Source of the DNA: Mesorhizobium sp.
GTDB lineage: Bacteria > Pseudomonadota > Alphaproteobacteria > Rhizobiales > Rhizobiaceae
Assembly: GCA_004020315.1 (NCBI GenBank)
Contig: SAQG01000003.1
Span: 1 to 64,000 of the forward strand
Length of the DNA stretch: 64,000 nt
Direction: 5' to 3'
Part shown: one piece after another, positions 8,189 to 17,321 of the stretch
Numbering within the stretch: position 1 is the stretch's first letter
How the letters are laid out: every line of letters starts with the position of its first letter
Translations under genes and position numbers: made by a program
Notes under the pieces: generated by a model
Databases searched by the model: none
Seen by the model: only the letters and a program-made list of their open reading frames with translations
Told to the model about the DNA's origin: nothing

Positions 8189-10297
8189 ATGAATCAGCAC
8201 GCCAAGCTCAGGATCGGCCATTCTGCCTGCCCGCATGATTGCCCGTCGACCTGTGCGCTCGAAGTCGAACTGCTCGACAGCAAGCGCATCGGCCGCGTTC
8301 ATGGCGCCAAGGCCAACAGCTACACATCAGGCGTCATCTGCGCCAAGGTCGCCCGCTATGCCGACCGCGTCCATCATCCCGACCGCTTGCTGAAGCCGCT
8401 GATCCGCGCCGGCGCCAAGGGCGAGGGCGCCTGGAAGGAAGCGAGCTGGGAGGTCGCACTCGACCTCGTCGCCGAAAAATTCATCGCGGCCGAGGCAAAA
8501 TATGGCTCGGAGACGGTCTGGCCCTATTACTATGCCGGCACGATGGGGCTGGTGCAGCGCGACGGCATCGAGCGGCTGCGTCACGCCAAAAAGTACTCCG
8601 GCTTCTTCGGTTCGATCTGCACCAATCTGGCCTGGACCGGCTGGATGATGGGTGCCGGCGCGCTACGCGGTCCAGACCCGCGCGAGATGGCCAAGTCCGA
8701 CTGCGTGGTGATCTGGGGCACCAATGCCGTGGTCACCCAAGTCAACGTCATGACCCACGCGATCAAGGCGCGCAAGGAACGCGGCGCCAAGATCGTCGTC
8801 ATCGACGTCTACGAGAACGCGACGATGAAGCAGGCCGATCTCGGCCTGGTGCTGAAGCCCGGCACCGATGGCGCGCTGGCCTGCGCGGTGATGCATGTGC
8901 TGTTCCGTGGCGGCATGGCCGACCGCGCCTACCTGGAAAAATACACCGACGATCCGCACGGTCTGGAAGCGCATCTTCAGACGAGGACGCCGCAATGGGC
9001 GGCTGATATCACCGGGCTTTCGGTCGACGAGATCGAGACCTTCGCTCGCCTCGTCGGTACGACGAAAAAGACTTATTTCCGCCTCGGCTATGGCTTCTCG
9101 CGCCAGCGCAACGGCTCCGTCAACATGCACGCCGCCGCCTCGATCGCCGCGGTCACCGGCTGCTGGCAGTATGAGGGCGGCGGCGCCTTCCATTCCAATT
9201 CGGGCATCTTCAAGCTGAACCAGGAACTGTTGGAAGGCACGCGGATGCGCGACCCCGCGATCCGCCATCTCGACCATTCGCGCATCGGCCCGGTGCTGAC
9301 CGGGGCGGCGGATGCGCTCTATGGCGGCCCGCCGGTGACGGCGCTGCTGATCCAGAACACCAACCCGGTCAATGTCGCGCCGGAGCAGCGGCTGGTGAAG
9401 CAAGGTTTTCTGCGCGACGACCTATTTTCCTGCGTACACGAGCAGTTCATGACCGACACCGCAAGACTCGCCGATGTCGTGCTGCCGGCCACGATGTTCC
9501 TCGAGCATGACGATGTCTATAAGGGCGGCGGCAACCAGCACATCACGCTCGGTCCGAAGCTGATCGACCCGCCGGAAGGGCCGCGCACCAACCATTTCGT
9601 CATCGAGGAACTCGGCAAAAGGCTCGGTGTCGGCGACAGGCCTGGCTTCGGCATGACCGAGCCGCAGCATATCGACATCATTTTGGGCAAGCGCGGGCTG
9701 GGCAGCTTTTCGAGCCTCAAGGAACAAAAGTGGGTCGATTTGCAGCCTGATTTCGAGGCGGCGCATTTCATCAACGGCTTCGGCCACGCGGACGGAAAAT
9801 TCCGCTTCCGCGCCGACTGGACCGGGCAGGCAGCGCCCAACCGGCCGCCGAAAAGCGTGGGCCTGTTCGGGCCGGTGGCGAGCCTGCCGGAATTTCCCGA
9901 CCACGTCGACCTGATCGAGGTAGCGGATGAGGCGCATCCGTTCCGGCTGACCACCTCGCCGGCGCGTAATTTCCTGAATTCGACCTTTTCGGAGACACCG
10001 GTATCGAAGGCCAAGGAGGGCCGGCCGGAACTGCTTTTGCATCCGGACGATGCAGCAGCCTATCGGCTGGCCAACGGCGACCGCGTCGAGATCGGCAATG
10101 CGCGCGGCGAAGTCGTGCTGCACGCAAGACTGTTCGACGGCATCAAGCGCGGTGTCGTCGTGGCCGAAGGCATCTGGCCGAACAGCGCCCACGAGCGCGG
10201 CGAGGGCATCAACGTCCTGACCGGCGCCGACGCGCCGGCGCCCTACGGCGGTGCGGCGTTTCACGACAACAAGGTGTGGCTGCGCCCGGCAGAATGA
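8189..10297 (+). CDS. molybdopterin-dependent oxidoreductase (MopB family)
   Basis: A 702-residue enzyme of the DMSO-reductase/formate-dehydrogenase superfamily. C14, C18 and C22 with C51 form a C-x3-C-x3-C-x28-C site for a [4Fe-4S] cluster, and the rest covers the bis-MGD-binding domains, including the C-terminal dinucleotide-binding domain that starts near FRLTTSPARNFLNSTFSE. No Tat signal is present, so it acts in the cytoplasm. It stands alone without electron-transfer subunits, as is common for this uncharacterised rhizobial group, and the substrate is unknown. A degenerate duplicate of its last 75 bases occurs at 10783, downstream of a broken ureohydrolase. Confidence 0.88.
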   Translation: MNQHAKLRIGHSACPHDCPSTCALEVELLDSKRIGRVHGAKANSYTSGVICAKVARYADRVHHPDRLLKPLIRAGAKGEGAWKEASWEVALDLVAEKFIAAEAKYGSETVWPYYYAGTMGLVQRDGIERLRHAKKYSGFFGSICTNLAWTGWMMGAGALRGPDPREMAKSDCVVIWGTNAVVTQVNVMTHAIKARKERGAKIVVIDVYENATMKQADLGLVLKPGTDGALACAVMHVLFRGGMADRAYLEKYTDDPHGLEAHLQTRTPQWAADITGLSVDEIETFARLVGTTKKTYFRLGYGFSRQRNGSVNMHAAASIAAVTGCWQYEGGGAFHSNSGIFKLNQELLEGTRMRDPAIRHLDHSRIGPVLTGAADALYGGPPVTALLIQNTNPVNVAPEQRLVKQGFLRDDLFSCVHEQFMTDTARLADVVLPATMFLEHDDVYKGGGNQHITLGPKLIDPPEGPRTNHFVIEELGKRLGVGDRPGFGMTEPQHIDIILGKRGLGSFSSLKEQKWVDLQPDFEAAHFINGFGHADGKFRFRADWTGQAAPNRPPKSVGLFGPVASLPEFPDHVDLIEVADEAHPFRLTTSPARNFLNSTFSETPVSKAKEGRPELLLHPDDAAAYRLANGDRVEIGNARGEVVLHARLFDGIKRGVVVAEGIWPNSAHERGEGINVLTGADAPAPYGGAAFHDNKVWLRPAE

Positions 10298-10405
10298 GCG
10301 TGGCTTCGGCGTTGAACCCGCCGCCGTTACCAGCGCCTATCGCAACATAGCGCACCGGGTTACCGGCGATGCAGCTATCATTTGATATGAGATGGAACGC
10401 TGACC

Positions 10406-10720
10406 ATGGCCAAGATCTCCCTGTTGGGAATCCCCCACGACGACAACTCCTCCTTCATGAAAGGCGCCGCTGAAGCGCCTGCCCATATCCGTCGGGAACT
10501 GCATTCCGACGCCTACAGCATGTGGAGCGAAACCGGTATAGATCTCGGCGCAGCGGGCAGACTTGTCGACCATGGCGACATTGGTTTCGACGCCGGCGGC
10601 GATCCATGGGATCTGATTGAGCGAGATGTCGGCCGCGCGATGGAGCCGGGCGATCCGTTGATCTGCCTCGGCGGCGACCATGCCGTCTCCTACCCGATCC
10701 TGCGCCCTTGCTTCCTCTGA
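10406..10720 (+). pseudogene. truncated arginase/agmatinase-family gene
   Basis: The 104-residue frame starts normally for a ureohydrolase (KISLLGIPHDDNSSFMKGAAEAP) and reaches the first manganese-binding motif, GGDHAVSYPILR. It then ends after CFL, where functional members continue for about 180 more residues with the DAHxD and SxDxD metal motifs. Those motifs are absent, so the product could not be an active ureohydrolase. The break leads directly into DNA that carries a copy of the upstream oxidoreductase tail, which suggests a deletion or rearrangement. Confidence 0.8.
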
Positions 10721-10782
10721 CTGGCGGCTTAGTTGCGGGATTGGGCATCCTCATCTTAAGTAGGAGAGCGAGAATGTCCCTG

Positions 10783-10860
10783 GCCGGCGCAGACGCGCTA
10801 GCGCCCTGTGGGGCGGTGCTGCGTTCCACGACAACAAGGTGTGGCTGCGGCCGGCGAATG
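10783..10860 (+). pseudogene. degenerate copy of the oxidoreductase 3' end
   Basis: This stretch aligns with the last 75 bases of the molybdopterin oxidoreductase gene (about 10220-10296). The block running through CACGACAACAAGGTGTGGCT is identical, and scattered substitutions and a two-base indel lie elsewhere. It is out of frame and has no surrounding gene. It is either a scar of a tandem duplication followed by deletion, or a fragment from a second allele. Confidence 0.75.
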
Positions 10861-10899
10861 TCCCAGCCGTTTTTTGCGTGGTGGGGTGGAGGTGCTATA

Positions 10900-11598
10900 A
10901 TGGCAGATGTATCGGCAGCGCCGGACCCCATTGGAAGAACGCTTTCGCCCGGCGAACTCGTGACCACGATGTCGCACTTTCATCGCGCCGAGATTCTGCG
11001 CATGACGGGGTGGCGCGACCGCCTGGACCGGACGAGCAATTGGGCGATAACGGTCGTCGCGGCGATGTTGTCCGTCTCGCTTTCGACGGCCAGCGCGCAT
11101 CACGGTGTGCTGCTTTTTGCCATGCTGCTTGTCCTGTTGCTGCTGTGGATAGAAGCGCGGCGATATCGCTTCTTCGACGTTTACCGGCCCCGCGTGCGGC
11201 AGTTCGAACGGCACTATTTCGCGCAGATATTCTCGCCGCAGCCGGACTTCGCGTCCGATTGGCTGTTGGTCGTCGGCGAAAGCCTGCGCGCTCCAAAATT
11301 CCTCATTTCGCAACGAGTGGCGTTGGCGCGCCGTCTGCGTCGAAACTACATCCACCTGCTGCTGATCCTGCTGCTGGCGTGGATCCTCAAACTGTCGACT
11401 CCCAGTCTTCTAACCGAAGGTGTCCGCATCGGCTTCGTCGGTTCTGTGCGCGAGGCCGTTGCCGGCGCTGCCCTGGGGCCCATTCCCGGCGTGGTCATCG
11501 TCGTTCTGGTCGCCGCCTTCTTTGCCGGCCTGCTGGTCACGGCGTTCCTGACTGCTGGCGACGACGGCGAACTCTCCTTCGGTGACGTGCACGTCTGA
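10900..11598 (+). CDS. DUF2270 membrane protein
   Basis: A 232-residue integral membrane protein of the DUF2270 family. The N-terminus has the conserved LVTTMSHFHRAEILRMTGWR region, followed by two membrane segments (about residues 48-85), a central soluble part rich in R, Y and F, then further hydrophobic segments toward the C-terminus. The function of the family is unknown. The ATG at 10900 is chosen because GGAGGT lies seven bases upstream; a longer open frame starts in the decayed region at 10708 and runs through the duplicated oxidoreductase tail, which is not credible as protein. Confidence 0.82.
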   Translation: MADVSAAPDPIGRTLSPGELVTTMSHFHRAEILRMTGWRDRLDRTSNWAITVVAAMLSVSLSTASAHHGVLLFAMLLVLLLLWIEARRYRFFDVYRPRVRQFERHYFAQIFSPQPDFASDWLLVVGESLRAPKFLISQRVALARRLRRNYIHLLLILLLAWILKLSTPSLLTEGVRIGFVGSVREAVAGAALGPIPGVVIVVLVAAFFAGLLVTAFLTAGDDGELSFGDVHV

Positions 11599-11962
11599 AG
11601 CGGCAACAAAAGCCGGCAGCCGTATGGAACTTCATTTGCGCGTCAGCGGGAAAATCGAACCGATCGGTTCGTTTCTATTGACGCATCGTGCCGGACAGTG
11701 TGAACGCCGGCTCAACAAATGCCCACGCCCGCGATAGGCCTATTCGCCTAACCATCTGATAACAGATAGAAAAATTGTGGCGAAGGAATCCTTTTGACGG
11801 ATTTCAAGCACCCGATTCAGGGTGTGGCCGGAACATCTTTGTGATTGGAAACCGCCGCACTGCCAACCCACCTCGGGGAGGTCCGAGCGACGCGAAATCC
11901 TCCCAAGGCACGCCACGAGACGGACAACACGCTTAAAATATGAAAATACCGGAGTACCTGAA
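11599..11962. other. intergenic region with a 16-bp perfect palindrome
   Basis: There is no coding frame worth calling. The palindrome CGAACCGATCGGTTCG at 11656-11671 has the look of a TetR-family operator, but no TetR gene is adjacent. The right half leads to the small secreted-protein gene at 11963. Confidence 0.5.
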
Positions 11963-12232
11963 ATGACCAAGATTGCTCTTACCGCTGCCGCCATCCTCAT
12001 TGCCACAGGCAGCGCCTTTGCCGGCAGCGACCACTATGGTTCGGACGGCGTCAACCAGCCGGCAGCCCCTGTTGGCAATGCGCCTGTTGGAAATGTAGAC
12101 AACACGTTCACGGGTTCGATCCGTAAGCTGCTCCCGACCGAGCACAACGCCGTCAATACCAATGCGACGCCCGAGTCCGGGACGGCTCAGTCCGTCGTGC
12201 CTCAATCAGGCCGGGGCAACTGGGGCCGCTAA
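11963..12232 (+). CDS. small secreted protein, DUF680-like
   Basis: An 89-residue protein with a clear signal peptide (KIALTAAAILIATGSAFA, cleavage after AFA at about residue 20). The mature part of about 69 residues is polar and rich in N, P, G and T, with NTFTGSI in the middle. This matches what I recall of DUF680, a Mesorhizobium-enriched family of tiny exported proteins of unknown role. GGAG eight bases upstream supports the ATG at 11963 over a longer frame. A good terminator follows at 12253. Confidence 0.7.
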   Translation: MTKIALTAAAILIATGSAFAGSDHYGSDGVNQPAAPVGNAPVGNVDNTFTGSIRKLLPTEHNAVNTNATPESGTAQSVVPQSGRGNWGR

Positions 12233-12252
12233 ATCCTCAAGCTCCGGAACTC

Positions 12253-12287
12253 AAAGAGCGGCGGGTTCGGCCCGCCGTTCTTGCTTT
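12253..12287 (+). terminator. rho-independent terminator
   Basis: An 11-base stem (12255-12265 with 12271-12281, one G-U type pair) with a five-base loop is followed by a T-rich tail. It lies 20 bases past the secreted-protein stop. Confidence 0.75.
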
Positions 12288-12302
12288 TGCATCATGTCTC
12301 AG

Positions 12303-12425
12303 CCTACAGCGCCGTGCATCCTTTTTGGGCGCGCAAAGGACGCTCTAGCATTCGCGCATGGTCCTTTCCGAACAAGGTCAGTGCAGCAAAATCGATTCTT
12401 CCGATTTTCGCGCCCATGCGCTAGC
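12303..12425. repeat. intergenic mosaic element, copy A
   Basis: Ordered blocks are: CTACAGCGCC; a GCATCC-to-GGACGC hairpin around GGGCGCGCAAAGGACGCTCT; GCGCATGGTCCTTTCCGA; an AAAATCGATTCTTCCGATTTTCG-like palindrome; and GCGCATGCGCTAG-like bases. The same blocks, in the same or inverted order, recur at 39791-39868, 39968-40064 and 51011-51102. From memory this is a common Rhizobiales interspersed element. Its end touches the sixA stop codon. Confidence 0.7.
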
Positions 12426-12945
12426 GCAAATCCTTCGGCCAGACGCAGTGTGTCAGCCGCGCATCGCCGAGGGCCAGCCGTGCCCAGTCACCATCGAAAA
12501 CGAAGCGGGCCAGGGCTGCTGTCGGGAATTTTTCCTCAAGCTTTTTGAGTGCCGCGGCATCCGATTCGGCGCCGGCAAGCTGGCGCGCGAATTCCTCCAG
12601 GCCGGGATTATGGCCGAGCACCAAGAGGCTGCTCGCTGCCGCATTTGCCTGCCGTATCTTGGCGAGAACGTCTGCCGCGCTGGCCTCGTAGAGCGCCTGG
12701 ACAAATTTGGCCGGCGTTTTCGCCGGCAGTTCCGCCGAGACCAGCCGCCATGTGTCGCGGGTGCGCAGCGCCGGCGACACCAGCGCCAGATCGGGCAGCC
12801 AGCCCTGGCTGGCCAGTTCGCGCCCGACCAGCGGGGCGGCCTTCAGCCCGCGCCCGGAAAGCGGCCGGTCGAAGTCGATAAGGTCAGGATCGTCCCAGCT
12901 CGACTTGGCATGACGCAGAAGAAGAAGTTGCTTCGTTGTCGTCAT
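12421..12945 (-). CDS. sixA: SixA-type phosphohistidine phosphatase
   Basis: A 174-residue histidine phosphatase superfamily protein. The catalytic RHAKSSW motif (RHG-type, with the phospho-accepting H12) is at residues 11-17, and the second catalytic His lies in VLGHNPGLEEF near residue 115. In E. coli SixA dephosphorylates phosphohistidine domains in the nitrogen-PTS and ArcB, and rhizobial homologues may act on PTSNtr components. It is cytosolic. It is downstream of purM-purN on the same strand with a 16-base gap, so it may be co-transcribed. Confidence 0.88.
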   Translation of the reverse strand: MTTTKQLLLLRHAKSSWDDPDLIDFDRPLSGRGLKAAPLVGRELASQGWLPDLALVSPALRTRDTWRLVSAELPAKTPAKFVQALYEASAADVLAKIRQANAAASSLLVLGHNPGLEEFARQLAGAESDAAALKKLEEKFPTAALARFVFDGDWARLALGDARLTHCVWPKDLR

Positions 12946-12961
12946 GCCAGCCTCGTCCTGC

Positions 12962-13672
12962 TCAGGGCGTGATGCGAGCCAGATGCTCGAGATCGGTCTC
13001 CTCGCGCAGCGGATCGGGCGCCATGATCACGGAGGTGCTGTTGTCGGCATCATCAGCGAAATGGGCGAGCACGGTGCGGCCGGCTTCCATCCGCGCCTTG
13101 CCTTCGGCGACCAGCCCGAGCGCCAGCGGATAAAGCCGGTGCTCGGCCTTCAGCACACGTGCGGCGAGCGTATCCTCATTGTCGCCGACCATGACCGGCA
13201 CGCCAGCCTGGGCGATGATCGGTCCGTCATCCATGTCGAGCGTGACAAAATGCACCGTGCAGCCATGGATGCGTATGCCGGCGCGCAGCGCTCGCGCATG
13301 CGTATCCAGCCCCTTGAAGGCCGGCAACAGGGCAGGGTGGATGTTGATCATCCGTCCCAGCCACTTCTCGAGGAAGCGCGCGCCCAGAATGCGCATGTAG
13401 CCGGCCAGCGCCACGATCTCGGCGCCGAACGAGGCAAGTGCTGCGTCGATCGCCCCGTCATGCGCTTCCTTGCTGGTATAGTCGGCCCGCGAAATCACCT
13501 TGGTGGCGATGCCGCGCGCCGCCGCGATACCGAGACCGGCGGCATTGGCCCGATCGGAAATGACGCCGACGATCTCGGCCGGATAGTCCGGGTTGGTGGC
13601 CGCGGCGATCAGCGCCGTCATGTTGGAGCCGCGTCCCGAAATCAGCACCACGGTGCGTTTGCGCGCGCTCAT
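12962..13672 (-). CDS. purN: phosphoribosylglycinamide formyltransferase PurN
   Basis: PurN transfers a formyl group from 10-formyltetrahydrofolate to GAR in the third step of purine synthesis. The 236-residue protein has the N-terminal phosphate-binding loop ISGRGSNM, the catalytic region [14 protein letters not shown] followed by [13 protein letters not shown] (N-H-D catalytic triad), and [15 protein letters not shown] carrying the catalytic Asp. Its ATG overlaps the purM stop by four bases (ATGA), which indicates translational coupling. It is cytosolic. Confidence 0.96.
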   Translation of the reverse strand: MSARKRTVVLISGRGSNMTALIAAATNPDYPAEIVGVISDRANAAGLGIAAARGIATKVISRADYTSKEAHDGAIDAALASFGAEIVALAGYMRILGARFLEKWLGRMINIHPALLPAFKGLDTHARALRAGIRIHGCTVHFVTLDMDDGPIIAQAGVPVMVGDNEDTLAARVLKAEHRLYPLALGLVAEGKARMEAGRTVLAHFADDADNSTSVIMAPDPLREETDLEHLARITP

Positions 13673-14733
13673 AGGCCGATCGAGCCCCGATAGATCACGC
13701 CGGCGTCGCGGCGCGGCACGATGCGGCCGATCGGCGTCACGCTCTCACCGGCCTCCTGCAGCACGGCCGCGACCTGTGCCGCCTGGCCAGAGGCGACGGC
13801 GAGAATCATGCCGACGCCGCAGTTGAAGGTGCGCATCATCTCTTCGGGCGCCACGCCGCCGGTCTTCGCCAGCCATGAGAACACCGCCGGCACCTCGATG
13901 GCGTCGAGGTCGAGCTCGGCCGAAAAATCCTTCGGCAGGACGCGCGGGATGTTTTCCGGGAAACCGCCGCCGGTGATATGGGCCAGCGCCTTGATGCCAT
14001 GCGTGTTACGGATCGCCTTGAGGATCGACTTGACGTAGATGCGGGTCGGCTCGAGCAGCGTCTCGGCCAGCGTGGCTTCATCATTGAAGGGCGCTGGATC
14101 GGTCCACGCCAGGCCGCTGGTGGCGACGATGCGGCGGACCAGCGAAAAGCCATTTGAATGCACGCCCGACGAGGCCAGCCCCAACAGCACGTCGCCCTCG
14201 ACGATGTCGTCGGTCGGCAGCAGCTGGCCGCGTTCGGCCGCACCCACGGCAAAGCCGGCAAGATCGTAGTCGTTGCCGTGATACATGCCGGGCATTTCCG
14301 CCGTCTCGCCGCCGATCAGCGCGCATCCGGCCTGCCGGCAGCCCTCGGCGATGCCGCCGACGATCGCCGCACCTTGGTCGGGATCGAGCTTGCCAGTGGC
14401 GAAATAGTCGAGGAAGAACAATGGCTCGGCGCCCTGCACGACGATATCGTTGACGCACATTGCGACGAGGTCGATGCCGATCGTGTCGTGCTTGCCGGCA
14501 TCGATGGCGATCTTCAGCTTGGTGCCGACGCCGTCATTGGCGGCGACCAGCACCGGGTCGGTGAAGCCGGCGGCCTTGAGGTCGAACAGGCCGCCGAAAC
14601 CGCCGATCTCGCCATCGGCGCCCGGCCGGCGCGTCGCGCGCACCAGCGGCTTGATCTTCTCCACCATGAGATTGCCGGCATCGATGTCGACACCCGCCTC
14701 GGCATAAGTGAGCCCGTTCTTGCGCTTGCTCAT
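13669..14733 (-). CDS. purM: phosphoribosylformylglycinamidine cyclo-ligase PurM
   Basis: PurM closes the imidazole ring of AIR from FGAM with ATP, the fifth step of purine synthesis. The 354-residue protein shows [14 protein letters not shown] at the N-terminus, [18 protein letters not shown], the [18 protein letters not shown] motif (which contains the key Asp), and [11 protein letters not shown], all typical. The start at 14733 follows AGGAAAGAG on the minus strand; a longer open frame to 14850 has no such site. The purM-purN order is the usual one in alphaproteobacteria. The 410-base upstream region shows no recognised purine operator. Confidence 0.96.
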   Translation of the reverse strand: MSKRKNGLTYAEAGVDIDAGNLMVEKIKPLVRATRRPGADGEIGGFGGLFDLKAAGFTDPVLVAANDGVGTKLKIAIDAGKHDTIGIDLVAMCVNDIVVQGAEPLFFLDYFATGKLDPDQGAAIVGGIAEGCRQAGCALIGGETAEMPGMYHGNDYDLAGFAVGAAERGQLLPTDDIVEGDVLLGLASSGVHSNGFSLVRRIVATSGLAWTDPAPFNDEATLAETLLEPTRIYVKSILKAIRNTHGIKALAHITGGGFPENIPRVLPKDFSAELDLDAIEVPAVFSWLAKTGGVAPEEMMRTFNCGVGMILAVASGQAAQVAAVLQEAGESVTPIGRIVPRRDAGVIYRGSIGL

Positions 14734-15143
14734 CACTCTTTCCTGCTTTCCGGGGCTCATCGCATGAACCGCTGCGCCTCGCAAGGATAACGGAGGGATG
14801 GTTGGCTTTTTCGGCCCGACAAAGAATGGACAGGCGGCTGAAGCGGCCAATCTCCCCTTATGGCGAGATGCCCCGTGGCAGCGGTTCCCCCGGCGTTCCC
14901 TTAAGAACGCTCAAGCTTTCTCCGGCAAGGCGATATGCTGCGTCAGTGTTTGGTACGGGCATCAATCGATGCTCAACAGGCAGCAGGATGCATAACTACT
15001 AAGATTGTGAAGGATTCGGCAACTGGCGCCCCCTCTGCCTGCCGGGCATCTTCCCGACGGAGCTTGGGAGAGAAGCTATGCGTCCAGCAATGATCGCCAG
15101 TCCAACTGCTGGGAGAATGTCCAAATACTGATGACGCTATCAG
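14734..15143. repeat. intergenic region with fragments of a rhizobial palindromic repeat
   Basis: No gene is supported. Two pieces, CCAATCTCCCCTTATGGCGA with what follows (14848-14876) and GGCGCCCCCTCTGCCTGCCG with what follows (15026-15060), resemble the two halves of an interspersed repeat I recall from many rhizobial genomes (a CCAATCTCCCC...GGGGAGAT core next to GCGCCCCCTCTG). They are separated by about 150 bases of other sequence. Identification is from memory. Confidence 0.35.
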
Positions 15144-15446
15144 TCATATCGCTCGTGCTATGAAGTGAAAGTAAATATCCGTATTGCCCGCTTGCTTGTT
15201 TTCAATGGTGACAAAAATCAATCTGGTTCCGTCATCGATTATTTCGACCTTTCGCGATTCGATCCACGCTCCTCCCGCTTTCTGTAATCTTTTGGAGGAG
15301 TCGTCGAATTGCTCTCTCATCGAAACATCGCTTGCGAAAGGGTCGTCGGTAAGCTTTGCAAATTCCTCCCACGATCCTGACATGGCTGATTGTAGGATCC
15401 TGCCGATTCTGGATGCTTCAAGTGAGCTGAGTTCGACTCCACTCAT
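15144..15446 (-). CDS. hypothetical protein
   Basis: A 100-residue cytosolic protein without a signal peptide or membrane segment. It is mixed alpha/beta in appearance: an N-terminal helical part (LSSLEASRIGRILQSAM), then an EFAKLTDDPF segment, and a strand-rich C-terminus (VEIIDDGTRLIFVTIENKQ). The family is not recognised. AGGGA upstream supports the start. The base composition is clearly less GC-rich than its neighbours, and it sits next to repeat fragments, so it may be a recent acquisition. Confidence 0.5.
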   Translation of the reverse strand: MSGVELSSLEASRIGRILQSAMSGSWEEFAKLTDDPFASDVSMREQFDDSSKRLQKAGGAWIESRKVEIIDDGTRLIFVTIENKQAGNTDIYFHFIARAI

Positions 15447-15587
15447 GGTTCATTCCCTAGAAAGCTGAAGTCTAAGTCATTTTCGCTCCGGGCACGTCAT
15501 CGACGGCTTTGCGTTTCACCGTTGGCCCTTGCCGAAGCCTCTCATCTCCATCATGTATCATCAAAACAGAAGCGACGGGACGTGCGT

Positions 15588-16145
15588 TTGACCATCCCCA
15601 ACATGATCACGATCATGCGTTTCGTGCTGGTGCCGGGCGTCGTGCTGGCCATGCTGCAGGCGCGCTGGGACTGGGCTTTCGCCGGCTTCCTCATCGCCGG
15701 CATTTCCGACGGCGTCGACGGCTTCATCGCTCGTCATTTCAACCAGTTTTCGCGGCTTGGCGCCTATCTCGATCCGATGGCCGACAAATTGCTGCTGGTC
15801 TCGGTGTTCGTGGTGCTGGGCTTCATCGGTGAATTGCCGCTGTGGCTGGTCGTCACCATGGTGTCGCGCGATGCGCTGATCGTCTGCGCCGTCGTTCTGT
15901 CCACCGTCATGACTCACCCGGTCGAGATGAAACCGCTGTTCGTGTCGAAGGCCAACACCGCCGTCCAGATTGGGCTGGCGGCGGTGGTGCTGGGCGAACT
16001 GGCCCTCGCAATTAATCTCGACCCACTCAGGCCGGTGCTCATATTGCTGTCCGGGGTCTTGACCGTGGCTTCGGCCGCGGCCTATCTCGTGGCTTGGCTG
16101 AGGCATATGAGCGGCTATGGCGAAGGCTCCAAACCGGGCACCTGA
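15588..16145 (+). CDS. CDP-alcohol phosphatidyltransferase family protein
   Basis: An integral membrane enzyme that transfers a phosphatidyl group from CDP-diacylglycerol to an alcohol. The diagnostic motif D-G-x2-A-R-x8-G-x3-D-x3-D is complete in DGVDGFIARHFNQF followed by GAYLDPMADK, so it should be active. About five hydrophobic segments follow. It resembles PgsA, but rhizobia also carry a canonical pgsA, so the acceptor alcohol is uncertain. The start is not settled: the TTG at 15588 has GGGA at good spacing and gives the usual N-terminus (TIPNMITIMR); a GTG at 15582 and an ATG at 15522 are alternatives. Its end overlaps the permease gene by 29 bases. Confidence 0.85.
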   Translation: MTIPNMITIMRFVLVPGVVLAMLQARWDWAFAGFLIAGISDGVDGFIARHFNQFSRLGAYLDPMADKLLLVSVFVVLGFIGELPLWLVVTMVSRDALIVCAVVLSTVMTHPVEMKPLFVSKANTAVQIGLAAVVLGELALAINLDPLRPVLILLSGVLTVASAAAYLVAWLRHMSGYGEGSKPGT

Positions 16146-17316
16146 CCAGGACATCGACGCGGCAGCCGAGGCTGCGGCTGCCGATGCCGCCGCGTCTGGC
16201 GTGTTTCGCCGCCAAATCCGCTTCTGGCTGATCAGCGCCATCATCCTCGCGATCTTCCTCTATGTCTTCAGCGGCATCCTGCTGCCGTTCGTCGCCGGCA
16301 TGGTGCTCGCCTACTTCCTCGACCCGGTCGCCGACCGGCTGCAGCGGCTCGGCCTGTCCAGGCTGATGGCGACGATTGTCATTCTGTTTGCCTTCATCGT
16401 CGTTCTGGTGCTGGCCTTCGTCATCCTGATTCCGGTGCTGGCTTCGCAGATGGCCGATTTCGCCAGCAAGCTGCCGGAATACCTGACCCGGCTGCAGACC
16501 CTGATCACCAGCTTCGATCCGAGATGGCTGGAAGAGAAATTCGGCGTCGACGCCAATGGCCTGCGCGAAGGGTTGAATTCGCTGCTGACCTCCGGCTTCG
16601 GCCTCCTGACCACGGTGTTCACCTCGATCTGGAGCTCCGGCGTGGCGCTGGTGTCGGTGGTCAGCCTGTTTGTCGTCACGCCCGTCGTCGCCTTCTACAT
16701 GCTGCTCGACTGGGACCGCATGGTGGCGATTGTCGACAGCTGGGTGCCGCGCGATTATGTCCAGACCGTCAGGGCAATCGCCAATGATATCAACACCGCC
16801 ACCGCCGGCTTTGTGCGCGGGCAGGGCACGCTGTGCCTGGTACTGGGCGCCATGTACGCCACCGGGCTGACGCTGACCGGCCTGAATTTCGCCATCCTCA
16901 TCGGCCTGTTCGCCGGGCTGATCTCCTTCATCCCCTATGTCGGCTCGCTGACCGGGCTGGTGCTGGCCGTCGGCGTCGCCTTCGTCCAGTTCTGGCCGGA
17001 TTGGACCATGGTCGCGGCGGTGGCCGGCGTGTTCTTCGTCGGTCAGTTTATCGAGGGCAACATCCTGCAGCCGAGGCTGGTGGGAAAAAGCGTCGGCCTG
17101 CATCCGGTGTGGCTGATGTTTTCACTGTTTGCCTTCGGCGCGCTGTTCGGCTTCGTCGGCTTGTTGATCGCCGTGCCGGCCTCGGCTGCGGTTGCCGTTC
17201 TGGTGCGCTTTGCCATTTCCCGCTATCTCGAGTCCCCGCTCTACAAGGGCCACAACACCGAACCTGTCCCGCCGCTGCCGGCGCGTCGCCGCGGGAGCGG
17301 TGGGCCGCGCAGTTGA
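16117..17316 (+). CDS. AI-2E family transporter (PerM-type)
   Basis: A 399-residue polytopic membrane protein of the AI-2E exporter family, formerly PerM/UPF0118. After an alanine-rich cytoplasmic N-terminus (about 30 residues), pairs of hydrophobic segments occur at roughly 35-105, a periplasmic part follows at 110-160, and at least four more segments follow, with the conserved GxFxGLISFIPYVG-type region around residues 260-275. Some relatives export autoinducer-2 and others are Na+/H+ antiporters, so the substrate is open. It is between the phosphatidyltransferase and hdaA, apparently in one transcription unit. Confidence 0.88.
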   Translation: MAKAPNRAPDQDIDAAAEAAAADAAASGVFRRQIRFWLISAIILAIFLYVFSGILLPFVAGMVLAYFLDPVADRLQRLGLSRLMATIVILFAFIVVLVLAFVILIPVLASQMADFASKLPEYLTRLQTLITSFDPRWLEEKFGVDANGLREGLNSLLTSGFGLLTTVFTSIWSSGVALVSVVSLFVVTPVVAFYMLLDWDRMVAIVDSWVPRDYVQTVRAIANDINTATAGFVRGQGTLCLVLGAMYATGLTLTGLNFAILIGLFAGLISFIPYVGSLTGLVLAVGVAFVQFWPDWTMVAAVAGVFFVGQFIEGNILQPRLVGKSVGLHPVWLMFSLFAFGALFGFVGLLIAVPASAAVAVLVRFAISRYLESPLYKGHNTEPVPPLPARRRGSGGPRS

Positions 17317-17321
17317 GCCAG

